From NCBI RefSeq assembly GCF_010111755.1, contig NC_088961.1, positions 868,001 to 932,000 on the forward strand: 64,000 bases of DNA. Direction: 5' to 3'. Made by a program: the position numbers and the translations under genes. This stretch comes from Nakaseomyces glabratus. Its lineage: Eukaryota > Ascomycota > Saccharomycetes > Saccharomycetales > Saccharomycetaceae. Numbering within the stretch: position 1 is the stretch's first letter; the number at the start of each line of letters is the position of its first letter. This document shows positions 48,340 through 58,288 of this stretch, piece after piece. The notes under the pieces are model-generated. The model worked only from the letters and a program-made list of their open reading frames with translations. It was not told the DNA's origin and did not search any database.

Positions 48340-49119
48340 ATGGATGAACTAGTTGTAGAAGAATTGGAGTCTCTGGAAGCTATCTACCCTGACTTACTGA
48401 AGAGAGATGATGCAGAGAATATATTTGCCATGAAGGTACCTCAACATGAGAAGTTCACGGTCAAGATCTCTTTGCCTGATAAGTATCCAGCAACTGAACC
48501 GCCCCATGTCCTCGAAGTTTCTGTGGCTCAAGGAGATTACGACTCAAAGTATCTCACGACACTGTTTCAAGAAGTCATGGATTCCATGTTTCACCAGGGT
48601 TCTGTTTGCCTGTTCGATTTCTTCACTGAATTGGATGGTGTGCTATATGATGATGAAGAGGAATCGTCTATGGATGCCGCTGAAGTAGTAGATAATTCTG
48701 CTTTAGTTCCCGTGGATCCATTTGAAGGCTGGACTGCGTCGGATCCTATCAGTGACCGTGGGTCAACATTTATGGCGTTTGCAGCTCATGTAAATTCCGA
48801 GGAGGAGGCATTCCAAATGCTTGATCATTTGAAGACCGATTCTAAGATGAGGAGGGCTAACCATGCCATGTGTGCCTGGAGAATTAAGAAACAAACAGAT
48901 AGTAACGATATCATCTACCAGGATTGTGACGACGACGGAGAAACCGCAGCAGGATCCCGAATGCTACATTTAGTGACTATCATGGATGTGTGGAATGTTA
49001 TCGTTGTAGTAGCTCGTTGGTTTGGTGGTGTACATATTGGTCCAGATAGGTTCAAACACATCAACTCAACGGCAAGAGAGGCAATCCTGCGGGCAGGCTT
49101 TACACCAGCCAAAAAATAA
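48340..49119 (+). CDS. YIH1: IMPACT homologue Yih1
   Basis: The 259-residue protein (S. cerevisiae 258) has an N-terminal RWD domain (residues ~1-115; EELESLEAIYPDLL, YPATEPPHVLEV). The C-terminal IMPACT/ancient domain (~135-255) carries STFMAFAAHVNSEEEA and DVWNVIVVVARWFGGVHIGPDRF. Yih1 competes with Gcn2 for Gcn1 and so dampens amino-acid starvation signalling. It is functionally linked to GCD1 elsewhere in the window through eIF2/eIF2B control. PWP2 follows on the same strand. Confidence 0.95.
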   Translation: MDELVVEELESLEAIYPDLLKRDDAENIFAMKVPQHEKFTVKISLPDKYPATEPPHVLEVSVAQGDYDSKYLTTLFQEVMDSMFHQGSVCLFDFFTELDGVLYDDEEESSMDAAEVVDNSALVPVDPFEGWTASDPISDRGSTFMAFAAHVNSEEEAFQMLDHLKTDSKMRRANHAMCAWRIKKQTDSNDIIYQDCDDDGETAAGSRMLHLVTIMDVWNVIVVVARWFGGVHIGPDRFKHINSTAREAILRAGFTPAKK

Positions 49120-49327
49120 TAAATATTGCTTATCATTACACATTAAAAATGAAAAAAACAACCTATAGACTTTTGTTATAATTGCCAACTATTAATAAAA
49201 CTAATGCATGCAAATAATGGCGTTTGCAATCGCAAAACTTTACCCGTTAGCCCAACTGTACTCTCAGCCGTATTACTATAGCTGCCCACGACAGTAATCA
49301 CGCTCAAATTTATATACTTTTAGATTT

Positions 49328-49340
49328 TGAAAAATTTTGA
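49328..49340. promoter_or_regulatory. RRPE element upstream of PWP2
   Basis: TGAAAAATTTTGA matches RRPE (TGAAAAWTTT) and lies 14 bp upstream of the paired PAC elements. Confidence 0.8.
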
Positions 49341-49353
49341 AAAAAAAAAATTT

Positions 49354-49374
49354 GCGATGAGCTGAGCTCATCGC
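49354..49374. promoter_or_regulatory. Inverted pair of PAC elements upstream of PWP2
   Basis: GCGATGAGC, a 3-bp TGA spacer, then the reverse complement GCTCATCGC. It lies 118 bp from the PWP2 start. Palindromic PAC pairs are unusual, and the RRPE next to them confirms a ribosome-biogenesis promoter. Confidence 0.85.
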
Positions 49375-49491
49375 TTCAATATAACTGTAAGTAATAGAAT
49401 GAAAATAGATAAATTTCTCCTGCTTTTAACTAGTATTTAGTAGGGATCAATTGTGCTTTAAGGATTATTGGACCACAGAGACTGAACTAAG

Positions 49492-52227
49492 ATGAAGTCC
49501 GATTTCAAGTTTTCCAATTTGCTTGGGACAGTGTATAGGCAAGGTAATGTGCAGTTCTCCCATGATGGGAATATGCTTTTGTCTCCAGTGGGCAACCGTA
49601 TTTCTGTGTTTGATCTAGTCAATAATAAATCATTTACATTTGCTTATGAGCATAGGAAAAACATAGCAACATTCGATGTTAATAAACAAGGTACTTTGTT
49701 GTTGTCAGTTGACACAGATGGTAGAGCAATCTTGGTTAATTTCAAGACTAGAAATGTGTTACATCATTTCAATTTTAAAGATAAGTGCTACAGTGTAAAA
49801 TTTAGTCCGGATGGCAGATATTTCGCTTTAGCTGTTGGCAGGTTTTTACAGATATGGAAGACACCTGATGTCTCGCAGGACAGGCAATTTGCACCATTCG
49901 TGCGCTACAGAGTTCATGCAGGGCATTTTCAAGATATTACATCATTCACATGGTCCCATGATTCTAGGTTCCTGCTAACAACTTCGAAGGATTTGACCTC
50001 CAGAGTTTGGTCTATTAATTCCGAAGATAAGGAACTGGTCGCCACCACTCTAGCTGGCCATAGAGACTATGTATTAGGTGCCTACTTTAATTCAACACAA
50101 GAGAAAATCTACACAATAAGTAAAGATGGTGCTGTATTCACATGGGAATACATTTCAAAGGCACAAAAGGAAGGTCTGGATGAAGAAGATTTAGAGGATG
50201 AAGATTTATCAAAATTGAGCTGGAGAATTACAAAAAAGAATTTCTTTTACGCAAATCAAGCTAAGGTAAAGTGCTGCACATTTCATATTAATAGCAATTT
50301 ACTAATTGTAGGGTTTTCTAATGGTGAATTTCGACTATACGAAATGCCAGAATTTGTGATGGTCCAACAACTCTCTATGGGACAAAACCCAGTCAATACT
50401 GTATCTGTAAATAACTCTGGTGAATGGTTAGCTTTTGGTTCGAGCAAATTAGGTCAGTTGTTAGTATATGAATGGCAATCAGAATCATACATCTTAAAAC
50501 AACAGGGTCATTTTGATGCAACTAATAGTTTAACATACTCACCAGATGGATCCAGAGTTGTTACTGCTGCTGAGGATGGTAAAATCAAGGTATGGGATGT
50601 TGCGTCAGGGTTTTGTCTGGCCACATTTGAAGAGCATACATCGGCTGTTACTGCTGTGCAATTTGCCAAGAAAGGTCAAGTGCTATTTTCTGCATCTTTA
50701 GATGGTACAGTTCGTGCATGGGATCTAATAAGATACAGAAATTTCAGAGTATTTACTGCTACTGAAAGAGTGCAGTTCACATGTCTGGCTGTTGAGCCAT
50801 CCGGTGAAGTTGTAAGTGCTGGTTCAACAGATAGCTTTGATGTCTTCGTGTGGTCAGTACAGACCGGACAACTACTAGATACTCTTTCAGGACATGAGGG
50901 ACCAGTCTCTTGTCTTGCCTTCAGTATGGAGAATGCAGTACTCGCTTCTGCATCATGGGACAAAACAATTAGGATATGGTCAATCTTTGGCAGATCTCAG
51001 CAAGTAGAACCTCTGGAAGTATTTGCAGACATACTAGCGATAACAATCACACCAGATGGTAAACACGTAGCTGTATCCACATTAAAGGGACAGCTAACAA
51101 TCTTCGATATTGCTAGCGGGAAGCAAATCGGTAATATTGACTGTAGGAAGGACATAATCTCCGGTAGATTCTTGCAAGATAGATTTACGTCCAAGAATTC
51201 AGAAAGGTCTAAATACTTCACTACTATTAATTATAGTTTTGATGGTAAGTCAATTATTGCTGGTGGTAACAACAACTCCATTTGCCTTTACGATGTTCCT
51301 AATGAAGTGCTTTTGAAAAGATTTATTGTGTCAAGAAATATGAATTTAAATGGTACCTTAGAATTTTTGAACAGCAGCAGAATGACAGAAGCTGGCTCCT
51401 TAGATTTAATTGACAGTTCTGGTGAGTACTCCGACTTAGAGGATCGCATAGACGGCTCTCTACCAGGATCTCACAGAGGTGGAGACATGTCCACAAGAAG
51501 CTCTAGACCAGAAATTAGAGTAACCTCTGTCCAATTTTCTCCAACAGCTAATGCATTTGCAGCAGCCTCAACAGAGGGTCTCCTAATATATTCAATTGAC
51601 GAAACATTAATTTTTGATCCTTTTGATTTAGATATTGATATAACTCCACAAGCTACTTTGGAAGTTTTAGCGGAAAAAGATTATCTTACAGCACTAGTCA
51701 TGGCATTTAGACTGAACGAGGAATATTTAATTAACAAAGTTTATGAGAATGTGCCAGTGACACAAATCAATTCTGTCTGCAATCAATTACCAGTAGTATA
51801 TGTGTCAAGATTACTGACCTTTATTGGTAATTTTGCTACAACATCTCAACATATTGAATTCAACCTATTGTGGCTAAAGGCTCTATTAATAGCGCATGGA
51901 TCTTTTATGAAGCAGCATGAACATATGTTTTCATCTGCTACTAGGGCTGTTAGAAGATTCATTGGAAGAATTGCGGAAGATGTAACTTTTCTGTCAGCCA
52001 CTAACAAATACGCTTACCGTTTCCTAACATCCACATCAGGAAAAGGAGCTGATTCAAGTGAAGAGGAAATTCAAAATATAAGTGATTCTTCTTCAAGTGA
52101 TGAAGATGATGTGGTCATGCAATCAGACGATGACGAAGATGGAGAATGGATAGGTTTCCAAGAGAAGAAACAACAACTTGCATTATCTGAAGACGATAGC
52201 GAATCAGAAGATGAGCTATTGCAATGA
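49492..52227 (+). CDS. PWP2: U3 snoRNP (UtpB) WD40 protein Pwp2/Utp1
   Basis: The 911-residue protein (S. cerevisiae 923) has two tandem WD40 propellers through ~residue 700 (for example LTYSPDGSRVVTAAEDGKIKVWD, SASWDKTIRIW). A helical Utp12-like domain (~720-850: ALVMAFRLNEEYLINKVYENVP, LLWLKALLIAHG) and an acidic Ser-rich tail follow. It is a core member of the UtpB module of the small-subunit processome. The promoter has RRPE plus two PAC sites. Flanked by YIH1 and CTR86 as in chromosome III. Confidence 0.95.
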   Translation: MKSDFKFSNLLGTVYRQGNVQFSHDGNMLLSPVGNRISVFDLVNNKSFTFAYEHRKNIATFDVNKQGTLLLSVDTDGRAILVNFKTRNVLHHFNFKDKCYSVKFSPDGRYFALAVGRFLQIWKTPDVSQDRQFAPFVRYRVHAGHFQDITSFTWSHDSRFLLTTSKDLTSRVWSINSEDKELVATTLAGHRDYVLGAYFNSTQEKIYTISKDGAVFTWEYISKAQKEGLDEEDLEDEDLSKLSWRITKKNFFYANQAKVKCCTFHINSNLLIVGFSNGEFRLYEMPEFVMVQQLSMGQNPVNTVSVNNSGEWLAFGSSKLGQLLVYEWQSESYILKQQGHFDATNSLTYSPDGSRVVTAAEDGKIKVWDVASGFCLATFEEHTSAVTAVQFAKKGQVLFSASLDGTVRAWDLIRYRNFRVFTATERVQFTCLAVEPSGEVVSAGSTDSFDVFVWSVQTGQLLDTLSGHEGPVSCLAFSMENAVLASASWDKTIRIWSIFGRSQQVEPLEVFADILAITITPDGKHVAVSTLKGQLTIFDIASGKQIGNIDCRKDIISGRFLQDRFTSKNSERSKYFTTINYSFDGKSIIAGGNNNSICLYDVPNEVLLKRFIVSRNMNLNGTLEFLNSSRMTEAGSLDLIDSSGEYSDLEDRIDGSLPGSHRGGDMSTRSSRPEIRVTSVQFSPTANAFAAASTEGLLIYSIDETLIFDPFDLDIDITPQATLEVLAEKDYLTALVMAFRLNEEYLINKVYENVPVTQINSVCNQLPVVYVSRLLTFIGNFATTSQHIEFNLLWLKALLIAHGSFMKQHEHMFSSATRAVRRFIGRIAEDVTFLSATNKYAYRFLTSTSGKGADSSEEEIQNISDSSSSDEDDVVMQSDDDEDGEWIGFQEKKQQLALSEDDSESEDELLQ

Positions 52228-52376
52228 TAGATTTTTTTTACGTCCTAATCGAAAAGAACATACGTTTATATATTTAACAGCATGCATTTATATTTGACAT
52301 AGTCTATTCGGTAGTAACCGGGAAATAACGCATTTTGAATTAATATGTTTGACATTAGTAGATTGATTTATTATGA

Positions 52377-52384
52377 TCACGTGA
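52377..52384. promoter_or_regulatory. Cbf1-type TCACGTGA in the PWP2-CTR86 gap
   Basis: A palindromic TCACGTGA in the 315-bp gap 52228-52542, 158 bp upstream of CTR86. No AT-rich CDEII plus CDEIII follows, so it is not a centromere. Confidence 0.4.
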
Positions 52385-52434
52385 TAAATATATACACCCC
52401 ACTTAAAGGTACTTCGAAATTGAGATTATTCAAG

Positions 52435-52442
52435 CTCATCGC
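52435..52442. promoter_or_regulatory. PAC element upstream of CTR86
   Basis: CTCATCGC, 100 bp from the CTR86 start, inside a 16-mer shared exactly with the APC5 upstream region. Confidence 0.6.
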
Positions 52443-52542
52443 AAATCAAGATTTGATCAAGTTTCCAAATTTTAGTCAAATAGGGTTTTTGAAGAACATA
52501 TTTTAACAATTTAGGCACCTAATCAAAGACAGCTTCTCGACT

Positions 52543-54135
52543 ATGTCAGAAAAAAAAAAGATTTTACAGGATATAGATAGACTGCTGTCAGAGGCAAACT
52601 CTGATCCACAACTATACCATGACAACTTAGGACTTTTGAATGACTTTGTCATCGAAACTGCCAACAATACTGCAATCAGAGATAAATTTTCAAGAGATAA
52701 GGAAACTTGGCAGCTAATTAAAACCATATTAGTGAATTCTCATGTTGAAGATATCAGTGGATGGTCAGCAGAGGTCATATTCTTATACAAAAGATTATTA
52801 CGTGGTGTGTTCATTCTGGCAAGAAATCTAGCTGTATCGGGTTCAGAGATTGCACAAGAACTCTTGCTACAAAATATTGCATACAAAATATTCAATAATT
52901 CATTGAAAGTTGGTAAGCTTGATGACGGAATGCAATTGGCTCTTTACTCCACTATATTGAGTTTTCTTCATAATATGAGCTCTAAATCAGTTGTATTTGA
53001 TCGTTCCTCATCGAAAGAATTATTTGAATTTCTGCATTTCCCGGTGAAACTCAACTATGAGTATACAAAAGATATTTTACTACCTTACTTATTGTATTTC
53101 AAGGATTTAATCCAGCACGATGATTTTCTGTATTATTTTTTGCGGTATGATAAGGTTGACAGTATATTATGCGGTTTAATTCTAGATAAGATAATGAGAG
53201 ATGAATCACAAATATTTGAAATAGTTAGCGGTACTCGTATAGTCAGTCCTGATGTTAATTTGTCTGATATAGACATGATACTACTTCGAACTTTTGCCCT
53301 CATCTCTACTCATGAATCATTTATACCATATTTGGAAGACAAGGAAAATAATTCTTTTAATATATTTATCGATCTACTAAAATTAATGCAATTAGTCGTC
53401 ACAAATATAGATAGTTGGGACAAATTTCAACTCACATCCATAATGACTTGGACATACAAGATTTTTGAGAAAAACGCTGATCAGATTAAAAATTACTTTA
53501 AAAATAAGTTGGAAAATGAAGAGATTGCGAAGAAACTTCACGCCAAGTGTGTTATTACATTAGACATTATGGCTAAATTGTGCCAATTCAACCATGTCCA
53601 AAAATTTATTATATCATATAAAGGTTTAGATCAGCTCATATCATTACTGAATATATTCCAGGATAACCTTATAAGAGTGAACTTTACTAAAACAAGTCAA
53701 GCGTCTGATATTACTGGTGTCAAGGCCACGAATAAACTAGGTGAAAAGCTGGCCAAAGATTCATTGATTGAAGAGCGTATTGACTTAATTAACATGAAAA
53801 TAAAAGAAACCAATTTCCCTGAGTGTAAACTATTGATTATAGAAATTATTGCGATGCTCACACATGAAAATAGGGAAATTCAGAATCAAGTTAGAGAGTT
53901 AGGTGGTCTAGGGGTGATTCTGTCTAATTGTGTTATTGATGACAACGACCCATTCATCAAGGAAAGAAGTATAATGTGTATTAAATTCTTATTAAAAGAC
54001 AACAAAGAGAATCAGAATTTTGTGGCTAACCTTGAATCCAAAAGAGTCGCCAACGATGAAACTTTACAGGAGGCTGGCTATGAGGTTGACATCTCAAAAG
54101 ATGGTAAACTCTCTCTAAAATCGACTAATCAGTGA
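52543..54135 (+). CDS. CTR86: Ataxin-10-like essential protein Ctr86
   Basis: The 530-residue, all-helical protein (S. cerevisiae about 563) has the Ataxin-10 C-terminal domain: NFPECKLLIIEIIAMLTHEN, QVRELGGLGVILSNCVIDDNDPFIKERSIMCIKFLL near residues ~425-500. Armadillo-like repeats occupy the rest. The molecular role is not firmly established in S. cerevisiae, where the gene is essential. It is convergent with THR4, as in YCR054C/YCR053W. Confidence 0.92.
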   Translation: MSEKKKILQDIDRLLSEANSDPQLYHDNLGLLNDFVIETANNTAIRDKFSRDKETWQLIKTILVNSHVEDISGWSAEVIFLYKRLLRGVFILARNLAVSGSEIAQELLLQNIAYKIFNNSLKVGKLDDGMQLALYSTILSFLHNMSSKSVVFDRSSSKELFEFLHFPVKLNYEYTKDILLPYLLYFKDLIQHDDFLYYFLRYDKVDSILCGLILDKIMRDESQIFEIVSGTRIVSPDVNLSDIDMILLRTFALISTHESFIPYLEDKENNSFNIFIDLLKLMQLVVTNIDSWDKFQLTSIMTWTYKIFEKNADQIKNYFKNKLENEEIAKKLHAKCVITLDIMAKLCQFNHVQKFIISYKGLDQLISLLNIFQDNLIRVNFTKTSQASDITGVKATNKLGEKLAKDSLIEERIDLINMKIKETNFPECKLLIIEIIAMLTHENREIQNQVRELGGLGVILSNCVIDDNDPFIKERSIMCIKFLLKDNKENQNFVANLESKRVANDETLQEAGYEVDISKDGKLSLKSTNQ

Positions 54136-54292
54136 GACTTTTTCAATAAGTCTCATTACATATCATGACTTTAATCAATCATCTTTCGCTCATGTTTTAT
54201 ACGCACCCAATGTTTCAAAATGATAACGTTATATTCATCATTAGATTTCTATTTCTATACAAAAAATTAATTCATTATAATTCTATACTGTT

Positions 54293-55831
54293 TTACAAAC
54301 CCATCTTGGCAAGTTCTTCTTCAATAGTGTTCTTTACCAAAGTGACATCGGCCTTTTCAACCAACTTTATCTTCTTTGGTAGAGTAGACAATCTCTTCAA
54401 TTCAGCTGGCAGAACGTCAGATTCGAATGAGTAGCCATCAAAGGAGGACAAAGCTTGGTTAACAGCTTCGGCAAACTTGGCTGGGTGGGCTGTTGACAGG
54501 GAAACATATTGAATCTCCTTATCGTTATCTTTCTTGATCAATCTTTCGGTGGCACAAACACCAACGGCTGTATGAGGATCCAAGACATACTTCTTTGGAT
54601 TTTGGGAAATTTCATACATTTTCTTGATAGTTTGAATAGTTTCCTCATTAGAGACTCTTTCAGATGCAAAATCCTGTAGAGCACCCTCGATGATAGATTT
54701 ATCAACAACAAATTTACCTTCTGTCTTCAATTGGGTAAACCAAGTGTTGATGATCTCCCCAGCCTTCAAGTCATCCTTTTCAGCCAAAAATTCACGAGCA
54801 AGGTACCACAGTAATCTTTCAAAGTTGGAAGAAATCAAGATGTCCATAGCTGGAGAGTGTGTAGCCAAAACATTGGCAGATCTTTCGTAAGTACCGGTCT
54901 TCAAAAATCTGTCAAGAATATCATTTTCATTAGTGGCAATAACTAGCTTTTCAACAGGTAAACCCATTTGCTTAGCAAAGTAACCAGCTAATATATCACC
55001 GAAATTACCACTTGGCACAACAAACTTAACCTTACCTTCCTTGCCATCTGTGGCTCTGAAGTAAGAGTAGAAGTAATAGGTCATTTGAGCCAAAATTCTA
55101 GCCCAGTTGATGGAGTTAACAGCACCAACATTGTGTCTGGAGTTGAAATCCTTGTCACCAAAGATGGCTTTAACTATATCTTGACAGTTATCAAATGTAC
55201 CAGCGACGGACAAAGTTTGGACGTTCTTGTCCTCAACAGTAGTCATTTGTTCTTCTTGGATTGGAGAAATTCTACCAGTTGGGTAAAGGATGAAGACAGA
55301 AACATCCTTTTTACCTCTTAGACCGTAGATTGCTGCAGAACCTGTGTCACCAGAAGTAGCACCAACGACAGTTAATCTTTTTCTTTGTTCTTCAGGTAAG
55401 TCCTTGTTAATTCTTTGCAGGAAGTATTCAAACAAGTTACCGACAAATTGCAAAGCGACATCTTTGAAAGCATATGTTGGACCATGGAATAATTCAAGAA
55501 CATGCAAGTTCTCTTCATTGCCGGTAACGTTCTTTACCAATGGGGTAACGTCATCGGAGCGGAAAGTGGAGTAGGATCTTTCAATCAAGGACTTCAAGTC
55601 AGCATCTGGAATTTCCTTAGAGTCAATGTATAGTCTCATAATTTCAAAAGCCAACTCTTGGAAAGACAACTTAGACCACTTGCTGAAAAGTGTGTCCTTG
55701 GAGACTGTTGGGATGGTAGATGGAACGAAAAGACCACCATCAGTAGCCAGACCTTGAATAACAGCTTCCTCGAAGGACTTAGACTCTTGCTCAGCGGATC
55801 TAGTGGATCTATACACTTGAGAGGATGACAT
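54293..55831 (-). CDS. THR4: Threonine synthase
   Basis: The chosen ATG gives 512 residues (S. cerevisiae 514), starting MSSSQVYRSTRSAEQESKSFEEA; a further ATG 15 codons upstream adds unconserved residues. It is a PLP fold-type II enzyme: the lysine lies in HGPTYAFKDVALQF, the Ser/Thr-rich loop in GATSGDTGSAA, and the phosphate-binding glycine-rich loop in VPSGNFGDILAG. It makes threonine from O-phosphohomoserine. A TGACTC (Gcn4-like half site) lies about 35 bp upstream, probably too close to be the main element. CTR86 is convergent. Confidence 0.97.
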   Translation of the reverse strand: MSSSQVYRSTRSAEQESKSFEEAVIQGLATDGGLFVPSTIPTVSKDTLFSKWSKLSFQELAFEIMRLYIDSKEIPDADLKSLIERSYSTFRSDDVTPLVKNVTGNEENLHVLELFHGPTYAFKDVALQFVGNLFEYFLQRINKDLPEEQRKRLTVVGATSGDTGSAAIYGLRGKKDVSVFILYPTGRISPIQEEQMTTVEDKNVQTLSVAGTFDNCQDIVKAIFGDKDFNSRHNVGAVNSINWARILAQMTYYFYSYFRATDGKEGKVKFVVPSGNFGDILAGYFAKQMGLPVEKLVIATNENDILDRFLKTGTYERSANVLATHSPAMDILISSNFERLLWYLAREFLAEKDDLKAGEIINTWFTQLKTEGKFVVDKSIIEGALQDFASERVSNEETIQTIKKMYEISQNPKKYVLDPHTAVGVCATERLIKKDNDKEIQYVSLSTAHPAKFAEAVNQALSSFDGYSFESDVLPAELKRLSTLPKKIKLVEKADVTLVKNTIEEELAKMGL

Positions 55832-56376
55832 GATTATTTTTATATTCACAATTAGCTGATTGCAATGACTCTTCACTCAAATAAAAAGAAAGTGACTTCT
55901 TTGTTCCAGTTTCTGAATGCTAAGCTAGAAATAAGAAGACTATATACTACTCCTTTTAATTGAAATTCTTATTCAGAACAAAGGTTGGCAAATACTCAAA
56001 TTAGAATACCACGGTGCCTTGCGTTGTGCAGACTATAGTCCAAGTTTTTCGATTAGAAGCTTTCATTTTGTCAAAACTTGAATGATGTGTTGGTCAGTTT
56101 TCACAGAAACAGCTGTACAAGCAAACCGGAAAATTTCATAAAAAAATCAATTTTCCTGCAAAAAAAAAAAAAAATAAAAAAAATTTGATGCGATGAGTCT
56201 TAATGCCATCGTTGGTGGGCATGTAGATCGATGTGGCCTATACCGGGCTTATCTCTTTATAGTTGCGGTATTGCATAACAGACTTGTAGTCGTGAACTGT
56301 TTGATAATACAATTATGGAAGGAAAATATATACTATTTACTTTTTTTTTTAATGAATATTACAATGTGAGTGATAC
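55832..56376. other. Intergenic: THR4 promoter and 3' end of the SIP2/GAL83 gene
   Basis: A 545-bp gap between tandem minus-strand genes. It holds a poly-dA:dT tract (56161-56183), a PAC GCGATGAG at 56190-56197 about 360 bp from THR4, and a TGACTC at 55866-55871. No gene is seen. A gene-order breakpoint falls here. Confidence 0.5.
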
Positions 56377-57675
56377 CTACAATGGGACGTAGTAAATCTG
56401 TGAGACGTACTTCTGCCTGTACCTGTTGTTTGTTGCAACACAGAGTGTGTTGTGTTTAATGCTTGTTGTTACCAGATGGTTTAACACAGAATGATTAGGG
56501 ATTGGTAGCGCACCTGCATTGTTCTCCGTGCTTTGACTCAATGGCTCTCCGAATTTATTAAGTATTACGTTTTCTAATTGTGGTGGTAACTGAGGCGGAG
56601 TCAACCATGACATATTATTGGATTTCTTTCTTTGCCTTTCCATTGTTAACTGCTCGATTATGGACTGATCTACAAATATAGCAGGGATCTCTGAACTAAA
56701 TTCGTATTTTGGTTCTTGTGGGAGTTCTTCATGATATCTGGTGTACCCATCTCCAAAATCATCAGGCTCTTTTTCTATTTCTAACGCTATACAGGACCTA
56801 GCACTTAATGGTCCCACGGTAGACCTATCCTTCGATACTTTACTCACAGATTTCTTATTTTTATCTTTCCTTTCCTTACCTGTTCTTGATGACGTGGAGT
56901 CTGACTTCGGAACCGCCGAGACCTCCAAATAATTAACAAAATTACCCATTTGATCAGTTGCAGTAGGTAAGTTATCACTAAACCTCAGCTGGTTGTCTAC
57001 GATAAACCTAAATCTATGAGTTCCAGGAGCCAACTGAAGTTTAATCTTGAAATGGCCCGGTTCGGACTCAACAGGAATTAAGCCTATCATTTTCCTCCAA
57101 TTTGTGAAGGACCCTGTCACATAAACCTTCTCACCACCTTGCTCCCATCTTATCTCCACAGGAACCATACCATTTGATGCTGAACTTGAGCTTTCCTGCT
57201 TCTCCTTTTCTTCATGGCGAGATTCATCAATACCAACTTCAGTAGTATTAGTCGTTGTGCGAGCGAGATCGCTTTCAGATTGTGTAGCGGTCCTAATATG
57301 CTCATCACTATGATCTTCTCTAGACTGCCTCTCCAACTTAGTTGCCTCTTCAGTTCTATCACATACTTCATCTTGCTGAATATCGTCACTAGCATGGCTG
57401 GAACAACTGCTGGTAGACGATATAGATTCGGCACGATACCTTACCTTCTCTTCCTCATTCTCTTCACTGTACTCTTCTTCATTATTGGATTCGTCATCGA
57501 ACAACAATGTGGACTTCTTACGATTCAATACCCGTTCTGCAGGTGGTTGCTCGCTATTCTGCAAGTCGATATCAGCAACCCTAGCTTCTATGTCATCCAC
57601 TTGAACCATCTCCTTATGTTTGCGAGGACTGTTCTTAACTGTCCTTTGATAATCGAGGCTGGGGTTATTACCCAT
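56377..57675 (-). CDS. Snf1 kinase beta subunit (Sip2/Gal83 type)
   Basis: The 432-residue protein begins MGNNPS, a potential N-myristoylation signal as in Sip2. A disordered acidic region follows (~60-165). The carbohydrate-binding CBM48/GBD domain lies at ~171-253 (VPVEIRWEQGGEKVYVTGSF, FRFIVDNQLRFSDNLPTATD). The C-terminal ASC domain (~315-432; WLTPPQLPPQLENVILNK, LNHLVTTSIKHNTLCVA) bridges Snf1 and Snf4. Beta subunits direct SNF1 (AMPK) to membranes, vacuole or nucleus and to its targets. The neighbouring MIG2/3 gene matches both duplicated loci (SIP2-MIG2 and GAL83-MIG3). The myristoylation signal favours the Sip2 side, but I do not choose a symbol. Three Rgt1-like sites lie 0.6-1.2 kb upstream. 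Confidence 0.88.
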   Translation of the reverse strand: MGNNPSLDYQRTVKNSPRKHKEMVQVDDIEARVADIDLQNSEQPPAERVLNRKKSTLLFDDESNNEEEYSEENEEEKVRYRAESISSTSSCSSHASDDIQQDEVCDRTEEATKLERQSREDHSDEHIRTATQSESDLARTTTNTTEVGIDESRHEEKEKQESSSSASNGMVPVEIRWEQGGEKVYVTGSFTNWRKMIGLIPVESEPGHFKIKLQLAPGTHRFRFIVDNQLRFSDNLPTATDQMGNFVNYLEVSAVPKSDSTSSRTGKERKDKNKKSVSKVSKDRSTVGPLSARSCIALEIEKEPDDFGDGYTRYHEELPQEPKYEFSSEIPAIFVDQSIIEQLTMERQRKKSNNMSWLTPPQLPPQLENVILNKFGEPLSQSTENNAGALPIPNHSVLNHLVTTSIKHNTLCVATNNRYRQKYVSQIYYVPL

Positions 57676-58275
57676 TTTCTTTACTCTCTTCCACTTCTCC
57701 AGCTTTCCACCAAAATCACCACACTTCGAGTTTCAGAGTGCTGGTCAAAAAGGTAAAAAAAATCCAAATAAAAAGATACTGTTGGCTATCCTTTCACAAC
57801 TATATATATGGTAATACAGTATGCGCTTTCAAATACTGTTGTACTACATTAATATAAAATAAAAAAGATGGACCCTAGCTTCTGTTCCCCACATTTTTAA
57901 ATGGCCATTATCCATCAAGAGAGCATCCTCCTAAAGACCATTCGTCCGAAGCAATTCTCCAGTATCACAATGCTCTACTACACAAGCTTCCTGAAGAAGA
58001 CATTCCCCAGCCTATTAAATGTTAACAATCCTGTATGCTCAGAATAAAACGCAGGAGTACCTTCTCTGAATTTGCAATTTGACAACAAACGGATTCTCGA
58101 GTTTCCCTTCCCCTCCTCCCTCCATTAACAAGGTTTTTCCGTTTGGAACGTTAGAGCAAGCTGTGCGCAGCCAGCTCCTGAGTTCTCTGCCTCTCTTTCG
58201 TCTTCCAAATGATTATAGGGGCCAAACAAAACTGTAAATCATTTTTTTTGCTAGTTTAGAAATCAAGAGAGCAGG

Positions 58276-58288
58276 AATAGTTTTTCCG
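58276..58288 (-). promoter_or_regulatory. CGGAAAAACTATT site (Rgt1-like)
   Basis: Exact 13-mer on the reverse strand, 601 bp upstream of the SIP2/GAL83 ATG. It contains the Rgt1 core CGGANNA. The following bases (CCT) are shared with the copy at 62208. Confidence 0.7.

Noticed and set aside
52377..52449. Possible point centromere (TCACGTGA followed by AT-rich DNA)
   Set aside because: No CDEIII-type TTTCCGAA sequence at the expected distance; the AT-rich stretch is short and the PAC element belongs to the CTR86 promoter.
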